DNA of 64,000 nt from CAZYQW01 sp964649825 (lineage in GTDB: Bacteria; Planctomycetota; B15-G4; JADJEK01): the NCBI GenBank assembly GCA_964649825.1, contig CAZYQW010000089.1:1-64000 (forward strand), written 5' to 3'. The notes below the pieces were generated by a model. It had not been told where the DNA came from, did no database searches, and saw nothing but the letters and a program-made list of their open reading frames with translations. The translations under genes and the position numbers were made by a program. Position 1 is the stretch's first letter, and every line of letters starts with the position of its first letter. Below are positions 1 through 8,963 of the stretch, in pieces.

Positions 1-139
1 GAAGCGAGGCGAGGTCATCGCGACCGAGATCGAGGCGCAGGACCGCAGGCGTACTGCCTGTACGTCGAGGATCCTGCAACGAAGAGATCGGTCGCGAGGG
101 CCCGCCGCAGCCGGAATGACTTTCACCACGGGCGGCTAG
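1..139 (+). other. Window edge, possible 3' end of an upstream gene
   Basis: The second forward frame is open from the left edge to a TAG at 137-139 and begins KRGEVIATEIEAQD. The first frame then reads PQAYCLYVEDPATK before stopping at an unrelated TGA further on. This could be the tail of a gene with a frameshift near position 45, or chance open frames in GC-rich DNA. No family is recognised. Positions 140-265 hold only the leader of mqnC, and I see no clear promoter there. Confidence 0.2.
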
Positions 140-265
140 CGTACCGAACCCTGAATGCAGACCCTGCGGCGAACTGACGCATCGGCTCGCGTCGTTTCCG
201 GTGGCGACCCGTCGACGGAATCACGTATCATCCGGCCGTCACCGTCCAGCGCCCGAAAAAAGACC

Positions 266-1378
266 ATGCGCGAGCCCCGTCTCGACGAGATCACCGACAA
301 GGTCCTCGCCGGCGAGCCGATCGACGCGGCGGAGGGCCTCGTCCTCCACGACCAGGCCGACCTCCCGACCCTCGGACTGCTGGCCGATGCGGTCCGCCGG
401 CGGCTCCATCCCGCGGGGATGGTCACGTACATCGTCGACCGCAACATCAACCCGACGAACGCGTGCATCACGGATTGCTCGTTCTGCGCGTTCTACCGCC
501 GGCCGGGCGACGAGGGCGTCTACGTGCTGCCGCGCGAGGAGATCTACCGCAAGGTCGACGAGCTGATCGCGGCCGGCGGCGTCCTGGTGCTGATGCAGGG
601 GGGACACCACCCGCACCTGCGGACGGAGTGGTACTGCGAGCTGCTCTCCGACCTGCGCCGGCGCTACCCGGGCGTCCATCTCCACGCGCTCTCGCCGCCC
701 GAGATCCATCACCTCTCGCTCATCGACAAGATCCCGGTGGCCGAGGTGATCCGGCGCCTGCGCGCGGCCGGGCTGCAGTCGATCCCCGGCGGCGGCGCGG
801 AGATCCTCGTGGACCGCGTGCGCGAAGTGATCGCGCCGAAGAAGACGAACAGCAACGACTGGCTCGGTGTGATGCGCGAAGCGCATCACCAGGGGCTGAA
901 GACCACGGCGACCATGATGTTCGGCCACGTCGAGACGCCGGCCGAGCGGGTCCTGCACCTGATGCGGATCCGCGAGCTCCAGGGCGAGACCGGCGGCTTC
1001 ACCGCGTTCGCGGCCTGGAACTTCCAGAACCAGCAGGGCGTCCGACTGGACGCGAGGAAGACGACCCCCGCCGTCTACTTCCGCGTGATCGCGCTCGCGC
1101 GGATCATCCTGCACAACGTCCCGAACATCCAGGCGAGCTACGTGACGCAGGGCGCCAAGGCGGCGCAGACGTCGTTGCGCTTCGGAGTGAACGACTTCGG
1201 CGGCGGCATGATGGAAGAGAACGTCGTGTCGGCGGCCGGGACGTTCGAGCTGATCCGGCTCGACGAGATCGAACGACAGATCCGCGCCGCCGGCTTCGAG
1301 CCGCGACGGCGCAACTTCTTCTACGAAGTGATCGACCCGCGCGGCCGGGTCGAGGCGACGGCGGAGGCGATGCGTTGA
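266..1378 (+). CDS. mqnC: Cyclic dehypoxanthinyl futalosine synthase MqnC (radical SAM)
   Basis: MqnC is the radical SAM enzyme that cyclises dehypoxanthine futalosine in the futalosine route to menaquinone, in the cytoplasm. The protein is 370 residues, normal for the family. The [4Fe-4S] ligands are C67, C71 and C74 in CITDCSFCAF, directly after the family segment YIVDRNINPTNA, which separates MqnC from MqnE. GGGAEIL and the C-terminal radical SAM region are intact. I chose the ATG at 266; an in-frame open stretch reaches back to 155 but its extra 37 residues look like noise. The stop overlaps the next gene by 4 bases (TTGA), so the two are probably translationally coupled. Confidence 0.93.
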   Translation: MREPRLDEITDKVLAGEPIDAAEGLVLHDQADLPTLGLLADAVRRRLHPAGMVTYIVDRNINPTNACITDCSFCAFYRRPGDEGVYVLPREEIYRKVDELIAAGGVLVLMQGGHHPHLRTEWYCELLSDLRRRYPGVHLHALSPPEIHHLSLIDKIPVAEVIRRLRAAGLQSIPGGGAEILVDRVREVIAPKKTNSNDWLGVMREAHHQGLKTTATMMFGHVETPAERVLHLMRIRELQGETGGFTAFAAWNFQNQQGVRLDARKTTPAVYFRVIALARIILHNVPNIQASYVTQGAKAAQTSLRFGVNDFGGGMMEENVVSAAGTFELIRLDEIERQIRAAGFEPRRRNFFYEVIDPRGRVEATAEAMR

Positions 1379-2496
1379 TCTCGAGACTGTTGATCGATCG
1401 CGCGGCAGCGGCCGGCATCGGTGACGTCGCCCGCAAGGTCGACGCCGAGGAGCGGCTCTCGTTCGCGGACGGCGTGCGCCTCTACGAGCTCGAGGACCTG
1501 GCGCTGCTCGGCGCGCTGGCCGACCAAGTGCGCCGGCGCCGCCACGGCCCCCGCGCGTACTTCAACGTCAACCAACACATCAACTACACGAACATCTGCA
1601 ACAAGCTGTGCAAGTTCTGCGCGTTCCAGCGGCTGCCGAACCAGGAGGGCGCCTACTGCATGTCGCCCGAGGAAGCGGCCGACGAGATCCGCGCACGCCT
1701 GCACGAGCCGGTGACCGAGGTGCATATGGTCGCCGGGATCTACCCGAAGCTCGGCTACCAGTACTACCTCGACCTGCTGCGCGCGGTGAAGGAGGCGCGG
1801 CCGAGCATCCACGTGAAGGCGTTCACGATGGTCGAGATCGAGGAGATCCAGCGGGTCGCCAAGAAGCCGCTCGAGGCCGTGTTCACCGACTTGAAAGCGG
1901 CTGGGCTCGGCTCGCTGCCCGGCGGCGGCGCCGAGATCTTCGCCGAGCGCGTCCACCAGGCGATCTTCCCGCTGAAGATCGGCGCCGATCGGTGGCTCGA
2001 GATCGCCCGTACCGCGCATCGCAGCGGACTGCGCTCGAACTGCACGATGCTCTACGGACACATCGAGACCCTCGAGGAACGCGTCGACCACCTCGATCGT
2101 CTCCGTTCGCTCCAAGACGAGACCGGCGGCTTCCAGACCTTCATCCCGCTCTCGTTCCATCCCGACAACACCGAGATGGACGACATCGCCCCGCCCACCG
2201 CGCACGACGACCTGAGGAACATCGCGGTGTCGCGCCTCTACCTCGACAACGTCCCCCACGTCAAGGCGTACTGGATCATGCTCGGCATCCCCGTCGCGCA
2301 GATGGCGCTGAACTACGGCGCCGACGACATCGACGGCACGGTCACGCAGGAGCGGATCTACCACGACGCCGGCGCCACCACGCCGCAGTCCCTCGTCCGC
2401 GACGACCTCATCCAGCTCATCGTCGACGCGGGCTTCCAGCCCGTCGAGCGCGACACCCTCTACAACGTCGTGAAGGTCGAAGAGGTCGGTGTCTGA
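1375..2496 (+). CDS. mqnE: Aminodeoxyfutalosine synthase MqnE (radical SAM)
   Basis: MqnE is the radical SAM enzyme that joins the chorismate-derived enolpyruvyl benzoate to S-adenosylmethionine, making aminofutalosine, the step after MqnA. The segment YFNVNQHINYTNIC and the cluster ligands C75, C79 and C82 (CNKLCKFCAF) identify it and distinguish it from the paralogous MqnC just upstream. The predicted start is TTG at 1375, inside the mqnC stop (TTGA); a second TTG lies at 1390 and no ATG is near. The protein is 373 residues, full length. With mqnC and nearby mqnA this gives three pathway steps; no mqnB or mqnD is present in the window. Confidence 0.93.
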   Translation: MISRLLIDRAAAAGIGDVARKVDAEERLSFADGVRLYELEDLALLGALADQVRRRRHGPRAYFNVNQHINYTNICNKLCKFCAFQRLPNQEGAYCMSPEEAADEIRARLHEPVTEVHMVAGIYPKLGYQYYLDLLRAVKEARPSIHVKAFTMVEIEEIQRVAKKPLEAVFTDLKAAGLGSLPGGGAEIFAERVHQAIFPLKIGADRWLEIARTAHRSGLRSNCTMLYGHIETLEERVDHLDRLRSLQDETGGFQTFIPLSFHPDNTEMDDIAPPTAHDDLRNIAVSRLYLDNVPHVKAYWIMLGIPVAQMALNYGADDIDGTVTQERIYHDAGATTPQSLVRDDLIQLIVDAGFQPVERDTLYNVVKVEEVGV

Positions 2497-2841
2497 CACC
2501 CTTTCCTCGGTCTTCCTCGGAGTTCCTCGGAGTTCCTCGGCCCTACGGACCTCGATCCTGACCACGCCAGCGCCGCGGACTCCCGCGAATCGGTCGCCGC
2601 GCGCGCCGCGTGCTCGAGCGCACGCGACTGCGCGTCGTTCCTGACGCAGCGGACAGGAATCGACGCCCAGACTCGTGGCCGCGACCACGCGGCACCGGCT
2701 CCACCCACCACCACCGTCGAATTCGCGCGCCAAGTTCCTCCCCCCGTCAGAAGAGAAGTCACGTTCCTATCGCACTCACCTTCGGAATCGTGGCCTGCTG
2801 CGCCCTTCGCGACGCGAAGGCGAGGGCCGGGCGACGCGTCC
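2497..2841. other. Non-coding gap between convergent genes
   Basis: This is 345 bases between the convergent ends of mqnE and the SGNH hydrolase gene. It opens with a 10-bp-periodic repeat (2501-2540). The rest shows no frame with recognisable protein and no convincing terminator hairpin with a T-run. Confidence 0.6.
2501..2540. repeat. Four 10-bp direct repeats ending TTCCTCGG
   Basis: Four consecutive 10-base units all end in TTCCTCGG; only the first two bases vary (CT, TC, AG, AG). They begin 5 bases after the mqnE stop. A short slipped-strand repeat is the simplest explanation; no function is evident. Confidence 0.85.
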
Positions 2842-4071
2842 TCACGGCCCGATCCACCCCTGCTCGGCAACGTACGCGAGCAGCTCCTCCGCGACGAATG
2901 CGTGACCGGCGGGGTTCAGGTGCCAATCCTCCGGGAAGTAGAGCGCCGTCCCGGGGTCGGCCACCTTTCGGGCGCGGGCCGCCGGCAGGAGGTCGAGGAC
3001 CGGGATCTGCCGCGCCGCGAGCGACGCGGTGAGCGTGGTGCGAAGGCGCGCCATCGTCACCAGCGGTTTCTCGTTCATCCCCATCCACGCGGCGGCTTCG
3101 TCGACTCGCCCTGGATCGCCTTCCACCTCGAGTCGCGCGGGGATCACGACCGCGACGAACTGGACCTTCCGCTCCCGGCAGAGCGCGTGCATGCGATCGA
3201 TGATGTTCGCGGTCCGCTCGACCGCCGTTTCCGTCTCCGTCGAGCGGCCGGCGAAAGCGGCGATCCCCCACAGGAGCTGGCCGTGGCATCCTTGGCAATG
3301 CAGGACGACGCGACGGCGCAGGTCATCGGGCGGGCGGCGCATCAGTCCGACCCGCGCCAGGAGCTCGTGGAGCCGGCTGCCTCGGATCCGGTCGCCGATG
3401 AAGGCGTACAGCTTCGAGGAGGCCGAGAGCGCGTCCTTGACGTGACGGACGACGCCGCGCGGCTCCTCGTTCGCCGCACCCGCCGGCGGCGAGGATGCGG
3501 GCAGAACACGCAGCGACGCGTCGAGCATCGGACGGGGAAAGGCGCCCAGGCCGAGAGGCGTCAGGTTCTCCCGCACGTCGTTGGCCGGATAGACGGCGAG
3601 CACGACGGCGGCGGGGGCGAAGCGATCGAGCGCGGGCTCGAGTGCCAGGTACTCCTGCGACGTCGTGTAGCCGTCCACGCCGAGGTTCAGCACGTCCAGC
3701 CGCGCGTCGCCGGGCGACGCCAGTGCCTCCAGGCGGGACGCGAAGGTGGCCGGCCCCTCCACGCCGTGACCCGCCGCGTGCGAGTCGCCGAGCACGAGCC
3801 AGCGCGCTCGCTCCGCCCCGAGGTCGACCTCTCCGTCGCGCCGCAGCCCGTCGCCGTTCAACCGCCACGTAATCGTGTACTCCGCGCTCCCGTGCACGAA
3901 CTCGACGTGGCTTCGATGGCGCCACCCGAGGCGCGCGTCCGGCTCGTAGAGCACCCCGACCGACCCCTTCTCCCCGAGCCCGAGACACCGAACCACGACC
4001 TCGCCCGCGACGAGACCGAGGGCGACGCCGAAGCCGATGAGGAGGAGACGCCGGAGGATCGTTCGCGGCAC
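2842..4071 (-). CDS. Membrane-anchored SGNH/GDSL-type hydrolase
   Basis: This is a 409-residue predicted esterase or acyl-hydrolase of the SGNH fold. It has an N-terminal hydrophobic anchor (about residues 7-28) and then an exported domain. Block I is LVLGDSHAAGHG with nucleophile S97, the block III Asn lies in YPANDV, and the C-terminal DWHLNPAGH supplies the Asp/His pair. The start is GTG at 4071. It is divergent from mqnA, with 139 bases between the chosen starts, and convergent with mqnE, so it is probably not part of menaquinone synthesis. An odd feature is a CQGCH motif (C259, C262, H263), the pattern used for covalent heme c attachment. The substrate is unknown; modification of sugars, peptidoglycan or lipids are typical roles of the fold. 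Confidence 0.75.
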   Translation of the reverse strand: MPRTILRRLLLIGFGVALGLVAGEVVVRCLGLGEKGSVGVLYEPDARLGWRHRSHVEFVHGSAEYTITWRLNGDGLRRDGEVDLGAERARWLVLGDSHAAGHGVEGPATFASRLEALASPGDARLDVLNLGVDGYTTSQEYLALEPALDRFAPAAVVLAVYPANDVRENLTPLGLGAFPRPMLDASLRVLPASSPPAGAANEEPRGVVRHVKDALSASSKLYAFIGDRIRGSRLHELLARVGLMRRPPDDLRRRVVLHCQGCHGQLLWGIAAFAGRSTETETAVERTANIIDRMHALCRERKVQFVAVVIPARLEVEGDPGRVDEAAAWMGMNEKPLVTMARLRTTLTASLAARQIPVLDLLPAARARKVADPGTALYFPEDWHLNPAGHAFVAEELLAYVAEQGWIGP

Positions 4072-4210
4072 GCGGACCGTCTTTCAGCGGACGAGACGAG
4101 CGCGGCAGAGGATAGCAACTCGAGCGCGGTCTCCGGCCGGCCCGGGCATTTCGTCGCGGTCGGACGCCTCACGCTGGAAACGTGCGCGATCGATCCCGAA
4201 CATGGAACGT

Positions 4211-4999
4211 ATGAGCGCCGAACCGAACGTGCCCGACCTGCTTCGTATCGGATCGGTCCCTTACCTGAACGCGCGCCCCCTCGTGGAGGGACTCGCCGAA
4301 CGGCCCGACGTTTCGTACGTGGAGGAGGTCCCCGCGCAGCTCGCGACGCGGCTCCGCCGAGGGGAGCTCGACGCGGCGCTCGTCTCCTCCGTCGAGGCGC
4401 TCCGCCCCGGCTCGGGCTCGTTCGTTCCGGACCTCTGCATCGGCACCGAGGGCGCGGTCGAGAGCGTGCTGCTGCTGGGCCGCGACGATCCGCGACGCGC
4501 GCGACGCGTGGCCCTCGACGGCGCGAGCCTGACCGCGGCGACGCTCACCCGGATCGTCTTCCGTGATTTCCTCGGCCGCGACGACGTCGAGTTCGTGCGT
4601 ACCGACGTGGCGCCCGATCCATCGGCCACCGGCGCCGGCGCGACCCTCCTGATCGGCGACGCCGCGCTGCGGGTCGACCCGACCGCCTGCCGTCGACTCG
4701 ACCTCGGGACGGCGTGGACCGAAGCGACGGGCCTGCCGTTCGTCTGGGCCGCGTGGCTCTGCCCGCCCGGAGCGGATACCGACCGGGCCGGCGCGGTCCT
4801 GAACGCCGCCTACCGCGCCGGACGGAACCGCACGCGACAGTACGCGGCCGAGGCGCCGCAGCGATTCGGGATCGATGCCGCCGTCGCGGAGCGCTACCTC
4901 GGCACGATCATGCGATACCCGATGGGTCCACGCGAACGACGCGGCCTCGAGCTCTTCCTCGAGCTCGCACGCACCGTGACGCCTCCGCTGACGGACTGA
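4211..4999 (+). CDS. mqnA: Chorismate dehydratase MqnA
   Basis: MqnA converts chorismate to 3-[(1-carboxyvinyl)oxy]benzoate, the first step of the futalosine menaquinone route. The N-terminal RIGSVPYLNARPLVEGL is the family's signature for the substrate-binding cleft, and the periplasmic-binding-protein-like two-lobe pattern continues to residue 262. FVWAAWLCPPGAD near residue 180 is also typical. Two in-frame ATG codons occur at 4202 and 4211; I chose 4211 because GGAA lies just upstream. The gene stands apart from mqnC-mqnE by a divergent hydrolase gene, so it has its own promoter, presumably within 4072-4200. Confidence 0.9.
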   Translation: MSAEPNVPDLLRIGSVPYLNARPLVEGLAERPDVSYVEEVPAQLATRLRRGELDAALVSSVEALRPGSGSFVPDLCIGTEGAVESVLLLGRDDPRRARRVALDGASLTAATLTRIVFRDFLGRDDVEFVRTDVAPDPSATGAGATLLIGDAALRVDPTACRRLDLGTAWTEATGLPFVWAAWLCPPGADTDRAGAVLNAAYRAGRNRTRQYAAEAPQRFGIDAAVAERYLGTIMRYPMGPRERRGLELFLELARTVTPPLTD

Positions 5000-5167
5000 A
5001 CCGGCGAACCGCCCGGGATCGATCCCGCTCCGTCCGACCCCGAAGCCCGCGTCGATACCCTCGCACTTCGTGATTGCAAAGCCGGGCCCCGCGCCTGGAA
5101 GCAGGAGTATGATCACCGGCCGTTCAGGGCGGCCTCGCGCACTGCCCCGCGGGAGCCCTCCTTCTCT

Positions 5168-5172
5168 GGAGG
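5168..5172 (+). promoter_or_regulatory. Ribosome binding site of the subtilase gene
   Basis: GGAGG lies 5 bases before the ATG at 5178 and only 2 bases before the ATG at 5175. This favours 5178 as the start codon. Confidence 0.65.
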
Positions 5173-5177
5173 AAATG

Positions 5178-8100
5178 ATGATCGGATTGCGTACGTCCAC
5201 GATCGCGGCGACGTTGATCGTGATGACCTGGGGAACCTCCGCGGACGCGCAGATCGATACGCGCCGCGATTCGATGACGGCCAACGCGGCCAACCCGCAG
5301 GATTGGTCCTGGTATCCCCACGAGTCGAAGCCCCCGTTCGTCTCCGAGCTCGTCGAAGGCGAAGACCTCGAAGACGTCATCCACGCGGGCAACGCCGTCT
5401 TCACGATCGATGACGAGCCGGCGATTCCACGGGAGCTGACCGGCGTCCATCGCGCCGACGGGGCGTTCGCGGCCGGATACTTCATCGTTCACTTCGCGCG
5501 CCCGATCGAAGCCGCGGACAAGGAGTGGCTCGACGATCTCACCGCCCCCGTCCGCCGCGCCGACGGCAGCCCGCTGGCGCGCTGGTACATCCCCAACAAT
5601 GCGCTCATCGCGTGGATCGACGACACGGACACGCTCGACCGCATCGCCAACGCGGACCCGATCGATTACGTCGGCCGCTACCACCCCGCGTACAAGCTCG
5701 ACCCGACGATCGGCAGCTCGACGTTGACGAGCGGCGGCCGCATCGGCCGACTGACGTATCGCCTGGACGTCGACCTGATCCCGGGGCACGCGTTCGAGCC
5801 GGTGATCGCCGCGCTCGATGAGCTCGGCGTGAACGTCGTGGAGCGCGTCGACGTTCGCGGGGAGCGTACCTACGACGTCCGGTTCCTGATCGTCGACGCC
5901 CGCCCGGAGCTCGTCGCTCGGATCGCGATGATCGAAGGCGTCCGCACCATCTTGGAGTCCGGCGACGGCGTGAAGATCTACGATCTCTCCGGCGGCGGCA
6001 AGCTGCAGAACCGCAACCTCGCCGCCGACGACCAGTCCGCCTCGCCGATCGTCACCGCCGCCAACTTCCCCCTGTGGGTCACGCACGACCTGCAGGGTCA
6101 GGGCCAGCTCGTCGGTGTCCTCGACACGTCGCTCGACTGGAACAACGTCGGAACGAGCGGCTGCAACTTCGGCTTTCCCGACACGAGCATCCAGAACTAC
6201 GGATTCGCCAACCCGAACCTTGCGAAGGTGCTGCTCGCGACGATCGGGTCGGGCGGCGTCAGCCTGAAGGTGCCGCGCGCGGACATCCTGGGCGGCGCCA
6301 CGCTCCTCGGGATCGCCGGCAACGAGCACGGCTGCGCGGTCGCCGGCGCCGCCCTCGCCGACTTCTACGGCAACAACGACACCAAGTGGTGGGAGCACGA
6401 CGTCGACTCCTGGGAGTCCTGGGCGCCGAGCAACTTCTCCGGGCTGCTCGGTCCGGGAGTCGCGCACGAGGCGCAGCTCTTCTTCACGCCCGTCATGGAC
6501 AGCTCCAACATCTTCCGGTGGGAATCGCCGGGCGAGTTCCCGACGAACCTGGGGATCACGCTGTCGAACATGGCGAACGCGGGTGCCGCGACTTCGGTCC
6601 ACTCGCTCGGCCTCGCCGAGTCGAACAACACGTACACGCAGGTCTCGGTCGTCCACGACACCGAGGCGTTCGACCACCCCACCATGCTGCAATGCATGGC
6701 GGCCGGCAACTCCGGAGCGGGAACGAACCGCCTGTCGTCGCAGGCGGTCGTGAAGAACGCGATCACCGTCGGAGCGAGCGACGACGTGCTGCGCCCGGAG
6801 GACCGTGCCACGTTCTCGAGCACGGGTCCGGTCTTCGACGGACGCCTGAAGCCCGACGTGATGGCGACCGGGGACGACACCGCGCCGCGCACCGGCTCGA
6901 CCGCGTCGCTCCTGATCCTGAACGACACCAACGGGGGCTCGACCGCGTCGTGCGCGTACCAGTGGACGTCCGGCACCAGCTTCTCCGCGCCGATCATCGG
7001 CGGCGCGGGTGCGCTCGTGCACCAGTACTTCGAAGAGGGTCGCTACGGCGGCAGCCAGCTCATCCTCGACCCGTCGGCCGCGCTCATCAAGGCGGCGCTC
7101 GTCAATGCGGGCCACCGCCTCACCGGCGCGAACCTCGGCAACGGCAACTACCCGAACGACTATCAGGGCTGGGGCGAGCCGAACCTCTCCGACGTGCTCG
7201 ACTTCGGCACTGGGTCGCGCCGCCTGATCGCTTACGACGTGCCCTCGGGGGCCGGCTTCACCGGCGCCGGCAACGCGAACGACGACTACGTCTTCACCGT
7301 CGGCTCGTCGACCCAGCGCCTGCGCGTCACCCTCGTCTGGACCGACGAGCCGGGCAGCGCCGGCACCGGCAAGAAGCTGATCAACGACCTCGACCTGCGC
7401 GTGACGGCACCAGGCGGCACGCTCTACCGCGGCAACGTGATCACGGGCTCGACCGGCCTTTCGGCCACGGGCGGCACGGCGGACACGCTGAACAACGTCG
7501 AGAACGTCATCCTGAACGCCCCCGCCACGGGCACCTGGAGCGCGACGGTCGACCCTGGCGCCGGGAACTACAGCATCGGGCAGGGATACGCGCTCGTCGT
7601 CACCGGCGACGTGGTCGAGGGCGGCGGCGGCGGTCCCTCCGCACCGGTCGCCGAGTTCACCGGCTCGCCGACGTCGGGCACGACTCCCCTGAACGTGAAC
7701 TTCACGAGCCTCGCCACCGGCACGATCAGCACCTGGGCGTGGACGTTCGGCGACGGCGGCACGTCGAACGCGGTCAACCCGAGCCACACGTACACGACGG
7801 CCGGGTCGTACAACGTGTCGCTCACCGTGACCGGGCCGGGCGGCATGGACACCGAGACGAAGAACGGATACGTCACGGTGAACGACCCGCCGACCGGGGG
7901 CGCGCTCTACTACATGTCGTTCGACACGACGACCACGGTGCCGGGCCTCGGCTCGGTGGCGGACGAGGACGTCGTGACGTACGACCCGGCGACCGGAACG
8001 TGGGCGATGTACTTCGACGGCTCCGACGTCGGACTGGGCGGCACGGACGTGAACGCGCTGCACGTGCTCTCCGACGGCGCCCTCGTCCTGTCGTTCGACT

Positions 8101-8681
8101 CGACGACGTTCTCGGTGCCGGGCCTCGTCGGCGGCCCCTCCGGCAACACCGTCGAGGACCGCGACCTCGTGCTCTTCTCGTTCACGTCGTCGGGGGCCAC
8201 CACGTCCGGCTCGTTCCAGTTCGTGTTCGACGGCAGCGACGTCGGTCTGGCCACCAGCAGCGAGGACATCGACGGCGTGTACGAGTTCCCCGGCGGCGGC
8301 CTCGCCATCTCCACGATCGGCAACCCGTCGGTGCCGGGGGTGAGCGCGGCGGACGAGGACGTCCTCCTGTTCAGCGCCACCCAGTACGGATCGGCCACGA
8401 TCGGGACGTGGTCGCTCTACTTCGACGGCAGCGACGTCGGCTTCTCGAACAGCTCGTCGGAGGACGTGAACGCGCTCACGTTCGACAACGGCATCGACCT
8501 GATCTTCTCGACCACGGGCAGCTACTCCGCGGCCGGCGGCTCGGGCAGCGACGAAGACGTAAGCCGCTTCTCCGGGACGTTCGGCTCGGCGACGTCGGGG
8601 ACGGCGGCGCGGGTCCTTGACCTCTCCGCGCTCGGCATCAGCACCGCCGAGGACGTGGACGGTCTTCACTACTCGCCGTAG
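5178..8681 (+). CDS. Secreted S8 (subtilisin-like) peptidase with PKD domain and C-terminal repeats
   Basis: This is a 1167-residue exported serine protease. A signal peptide ends near ADA-Q (residue 25). The catalytic triad is readable: D316 in VGVLDTSLDW, H384 in NEHGCAVAG and the Ser of GTSFSAP at about residue 601. A jelly-roll or P-domain-like region follows (about 670-815, with VTLVWTDEPG), then a PKD domain at about 823-905 with the characteristic WTFGDGGTS. Residues 906-1167 contain about four copies of a roughly 65-residue unit with the core FDGSDVG preceded by DEDV. The long N-terminal part (26-300) looks like a propeptide. A strong terminator follows the stop. It probably acts outside the cytoplasm in scavenging or in surface protein processing. 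Confidence 0.88.
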   Translation: MIGLRTSTIAATLIVMTWGTSADAQIDTRRDSMTANAANPQDWSWYPHESKPPFVSELVEGEDLEDVIHAGNAVFTIDDEPAIPRELTGVHRADGAFAAGYFIVHFARPIEAADKEWLDDLTAPVRRADGSPLARWYIPNNALIAWIDDTDTLDRIANADPIDYVGRYHPAYKLDPTIGSSTLTSGGRIGRLTYRLDVDLIPGHAFEPVIAALDELGVNVVERVDVRGERTYDVRFLIVDARPELVARIAMIEGVRTILESGDGVKIYDLSGGGKLQNRNLAADDQSASPIVTAANFPLWVTHDLQGQGQLVGVLDTSLDWNNVGTSGCNFGFPDTSIQNYGFANPNLAKVLLATIGSGGVSLKVPRADILGGATLLGIAGNEHGCAVAGAALADFYGNNDTKWWEHDVDSWESWAPSNFSGLLGPGVAHEAQLFFTPVMDSSNIFRWESPGEFPTNLGITLSNMANAGAATSVHSLGLAESNNTYTQVSVVHDTEAFDHPTMLQCMAAGNSGAGTNRLSSQAVVKNAITVGASDDVLRPEDRATFSSTGPVFDGRLKPDVMATGDDTAPRTGSTASLLILNDTNGGSTASCAYQWTSGTSFSAPIIGGAGALVHQYFEEGRYGGSQLILDPSAALIKAALVNAGHRLTGANLGNGNYPNDYQGWGEPNLSDVLDFGTGSRRLIAYDVPSGAGFTGAGNANDDYVFTVGSSTQRLRVTLVWTDEPGSAGTGKKLINDLDLRVTAPGGTLYRGNVITGSTGLSATGGTADTLNNVENVILNAPATGTWSATVDPGAGNYSIGQGYALVVTGDVVEGGGGGPSAPVAEFTGSPTSGTTPLNVNFTSLATGTISTWAWTFGDGGTSNAVNPSHTYTTAGSYNVSLTVTGPGGMDTETKNGYVTVNDPPTGGALYYMSFDTTTTVPGLGSVADEDVVTYDPATGTWAMYFDGSDVGLGGTDVNALHVLSDGALVLSFDSTTFSVPGLVGGPSGNTVEDRDLVLFSFTSSGATTSGSFQFVFDGSDVGLATSSEDIDGVYEFPGGGLAISTIGNPSVPGVSAADEDVLLFSATQYGSATIGTWSLYFDGSDVGFSNSSSEDVNALTFDNGIDLIFSTTGSYSAAGGSGSDEDVSRFSGTFGSATSGTAARVLDLSALGISTAEDVDGLHYSP

Positions 8682-8718
8682 GCGCCCCGCCGACGACGAC
8701 CTCCGGAGAGGATGGGCG

Positions 8719-8768
8719 AGGAGCGGCTCGTCCGGCGATGCCGGGCGAACCGCTCCTTTCCTTTTCCT
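8719..8768 (+). terminator. Rho-independent terminator after the subtilase gene
   Basis: AGGAGCGG (8719-8726) pairs with CCGCTCCT (8750-8757). Inside, after one mismatch, TCGT/GCGA and CCGGC/GCCGG continue the stem to a GAT loop, giving about 17 pairs. The pyrimidine-rich tract TTCCTTTTCCT follows at once. It lies 38 bases past the subtilase stop. Confidence 0.75.
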
Positions 8769-8905
8769 CGACCGTACGGTCCGCGCCTCGCGCTCGTTTC
8801 TCCCCAGGTCCGGCCCCAAGGGTCGTCCGCCGGAAGGCGTCGTACGTCGCGACGACCGAGGGGCGGCCGCCCAAACCCAACGCGGTCACGTGTCGGGTGG
8901 ACGTG

Positions 8906-8940
8906 CTTCAAGTTCTTCGCGGCACGCGAAGAACTTGAAG
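8906..8940 (+). promoter_or_regulatory. Perfect 16-bp inverted repeat with 3-base loop
   Basis: CTTCAAGTTCTTCGCG (8906-8921) is followed by GCA and its exact reverse complement (8925-8940). It lies 23 bases before the start codon of the broken secreted-protein gene. There is no T-run after it, so it is not a classic terminator; a leader hairpin, a protein-binding site or an insertion scar are alternatives. The rest of 8682-8963 holds only the terminator and no gene. Confidence 0.8.
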
Positions 8941-8963
8941 CCTGGAACCCAAGGAGAATTGGA

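Noticed and set aside
463..1374. Upstream in-frame extension of mqnE
   Set aside because: It runs through mqnC in another frame and lacks any conserved residues; the TTG at 1375 fits the homologue length.
5124..8819. 1231-codon open frame on the minus strand opposite the subtilase
   Set aside because: Arg/Val/Asp-rich low-information sequence mirroring the codons of the clear S8 protease; a GC-rich antisense artefact.
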